The position numbers and the translations under genes were made by a program. DNA of 64,000 bases from Acanthaster planci (Eukaryota; Echinodermata; Asteroidea; Valvatida; Acanthasteridae): positions 433,210 to 497,209 of the forward strand of contig NW_019091449.1 in the NCBI RefSeq assembly GCF_001949145.1. The letters are read 5' to 3'. Below, piece after piece: positions 63,883 to 64,000 of the stretch. A model generated the notes under the pieces. That model made no database searches. It was not told the origin of the DNA and saw only the letters and a list, made by a program, of their open reading frames with translations. Within the stretch, counting starts at the first letter, position 1; every line of letters starts with the position of its first letter.

Positions 63883-64000
63883 TGCGAGTGCAGTTTGTAA
63901 ACATTGGATCTGGACAGAATCAATGGATGACAGGAAGACAAGAGGGCGGAGTTAGCATAAATTAAGTAATAAGAGCGCTCCCCGTTCCAACAATGAAAAA
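63883..64000 (-). promoter_or_regulatory. ULK3: ULK3 5' UTR / proximal promoter (partial)
   Basis: These 118 bp lie directly upstream of the ULK3 start. No upstream ATG in frame with the kinase and no clear TATA box are seen. The start site of transcription cannot be placed; the call rests only on position. Confidence 0.5.

Noticed and set aside
1-64000. Bacterial or phage systems, CRISPR arrays, rRNA, intact tRNA genes
   Set aside because: Searched by eye on both strands; none has supporting sequence.

Overview
The window is eukaryotic genomic DNA. It has long non-coding stretches, GT-AG introns, mini- and microsatellites, tRNA-like SINE fragments, MITE-like elements and two assembly gaps (9262-10092 and 45265-46032). 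The single gene I can support firmly is animal-like. Dense TACATGTAC strings, poly-G/C tracts, CAGTGGCGTAGC-type repeat ends and regional differences in CpG content suggest a marine invertebrate, possibly a deuterostome such as an echinoderm, hemichordate or lancelet. That placement is inference, not proof.

The gene is ULK3, on the minus strand from 63882 (start) to 44822 (stop). Twelve coding exons were joined by reading GT-AG borders and codon phase. They total 1440 nt, or 479 residues, with no frameshift and no missing piece. The protein has an N-terminal Ser/Thr kinase domain followed by two MIT domains, as in vertebrate ULK3. The second gap falls inside intron 11, and the exons on either side join in phase, so the gap need not hide coding sequence.

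ULK3 introns carry most of the recognisable repeats: an 11-bp minisatellite (intron 11), two adjacent perfect hairpins (intron 10), a tRNA-derived SINE (intron 9), a 246-bp MITE with a sister copy at 19.4 kb (intron 7), an inverted-repeat element (intron 6), and in the 9-kb intron 5 a 51-bp minisatellite plus a strongly diverged module present about three times.

The left 44 kb holds no gene I can name. It has a possible terminal exon cut by the window edge (2-128), a CRE/TATA promoter-like cluster near 2.1-2.2 kb, paired E-boxes and CREs at 5.6-6.1 kb, a 217-bp hAT-type MITE with a perfect 8-bp target duplication (8892-9108), several tandem duplications, a TGGTGA-rich tract (29.9-30.5 kb), a 100-bp palindrome built from four copies of a 16-bp palindrome (35.7 kb), and a long GC-rich hairpin (37.4 kb). 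CpG looks frequent in 1-12.3 kb and 55-60.4 kb and scarce in about 12.3-55 kb. I found no bacterial, phage, CRISPR or operon-like system.
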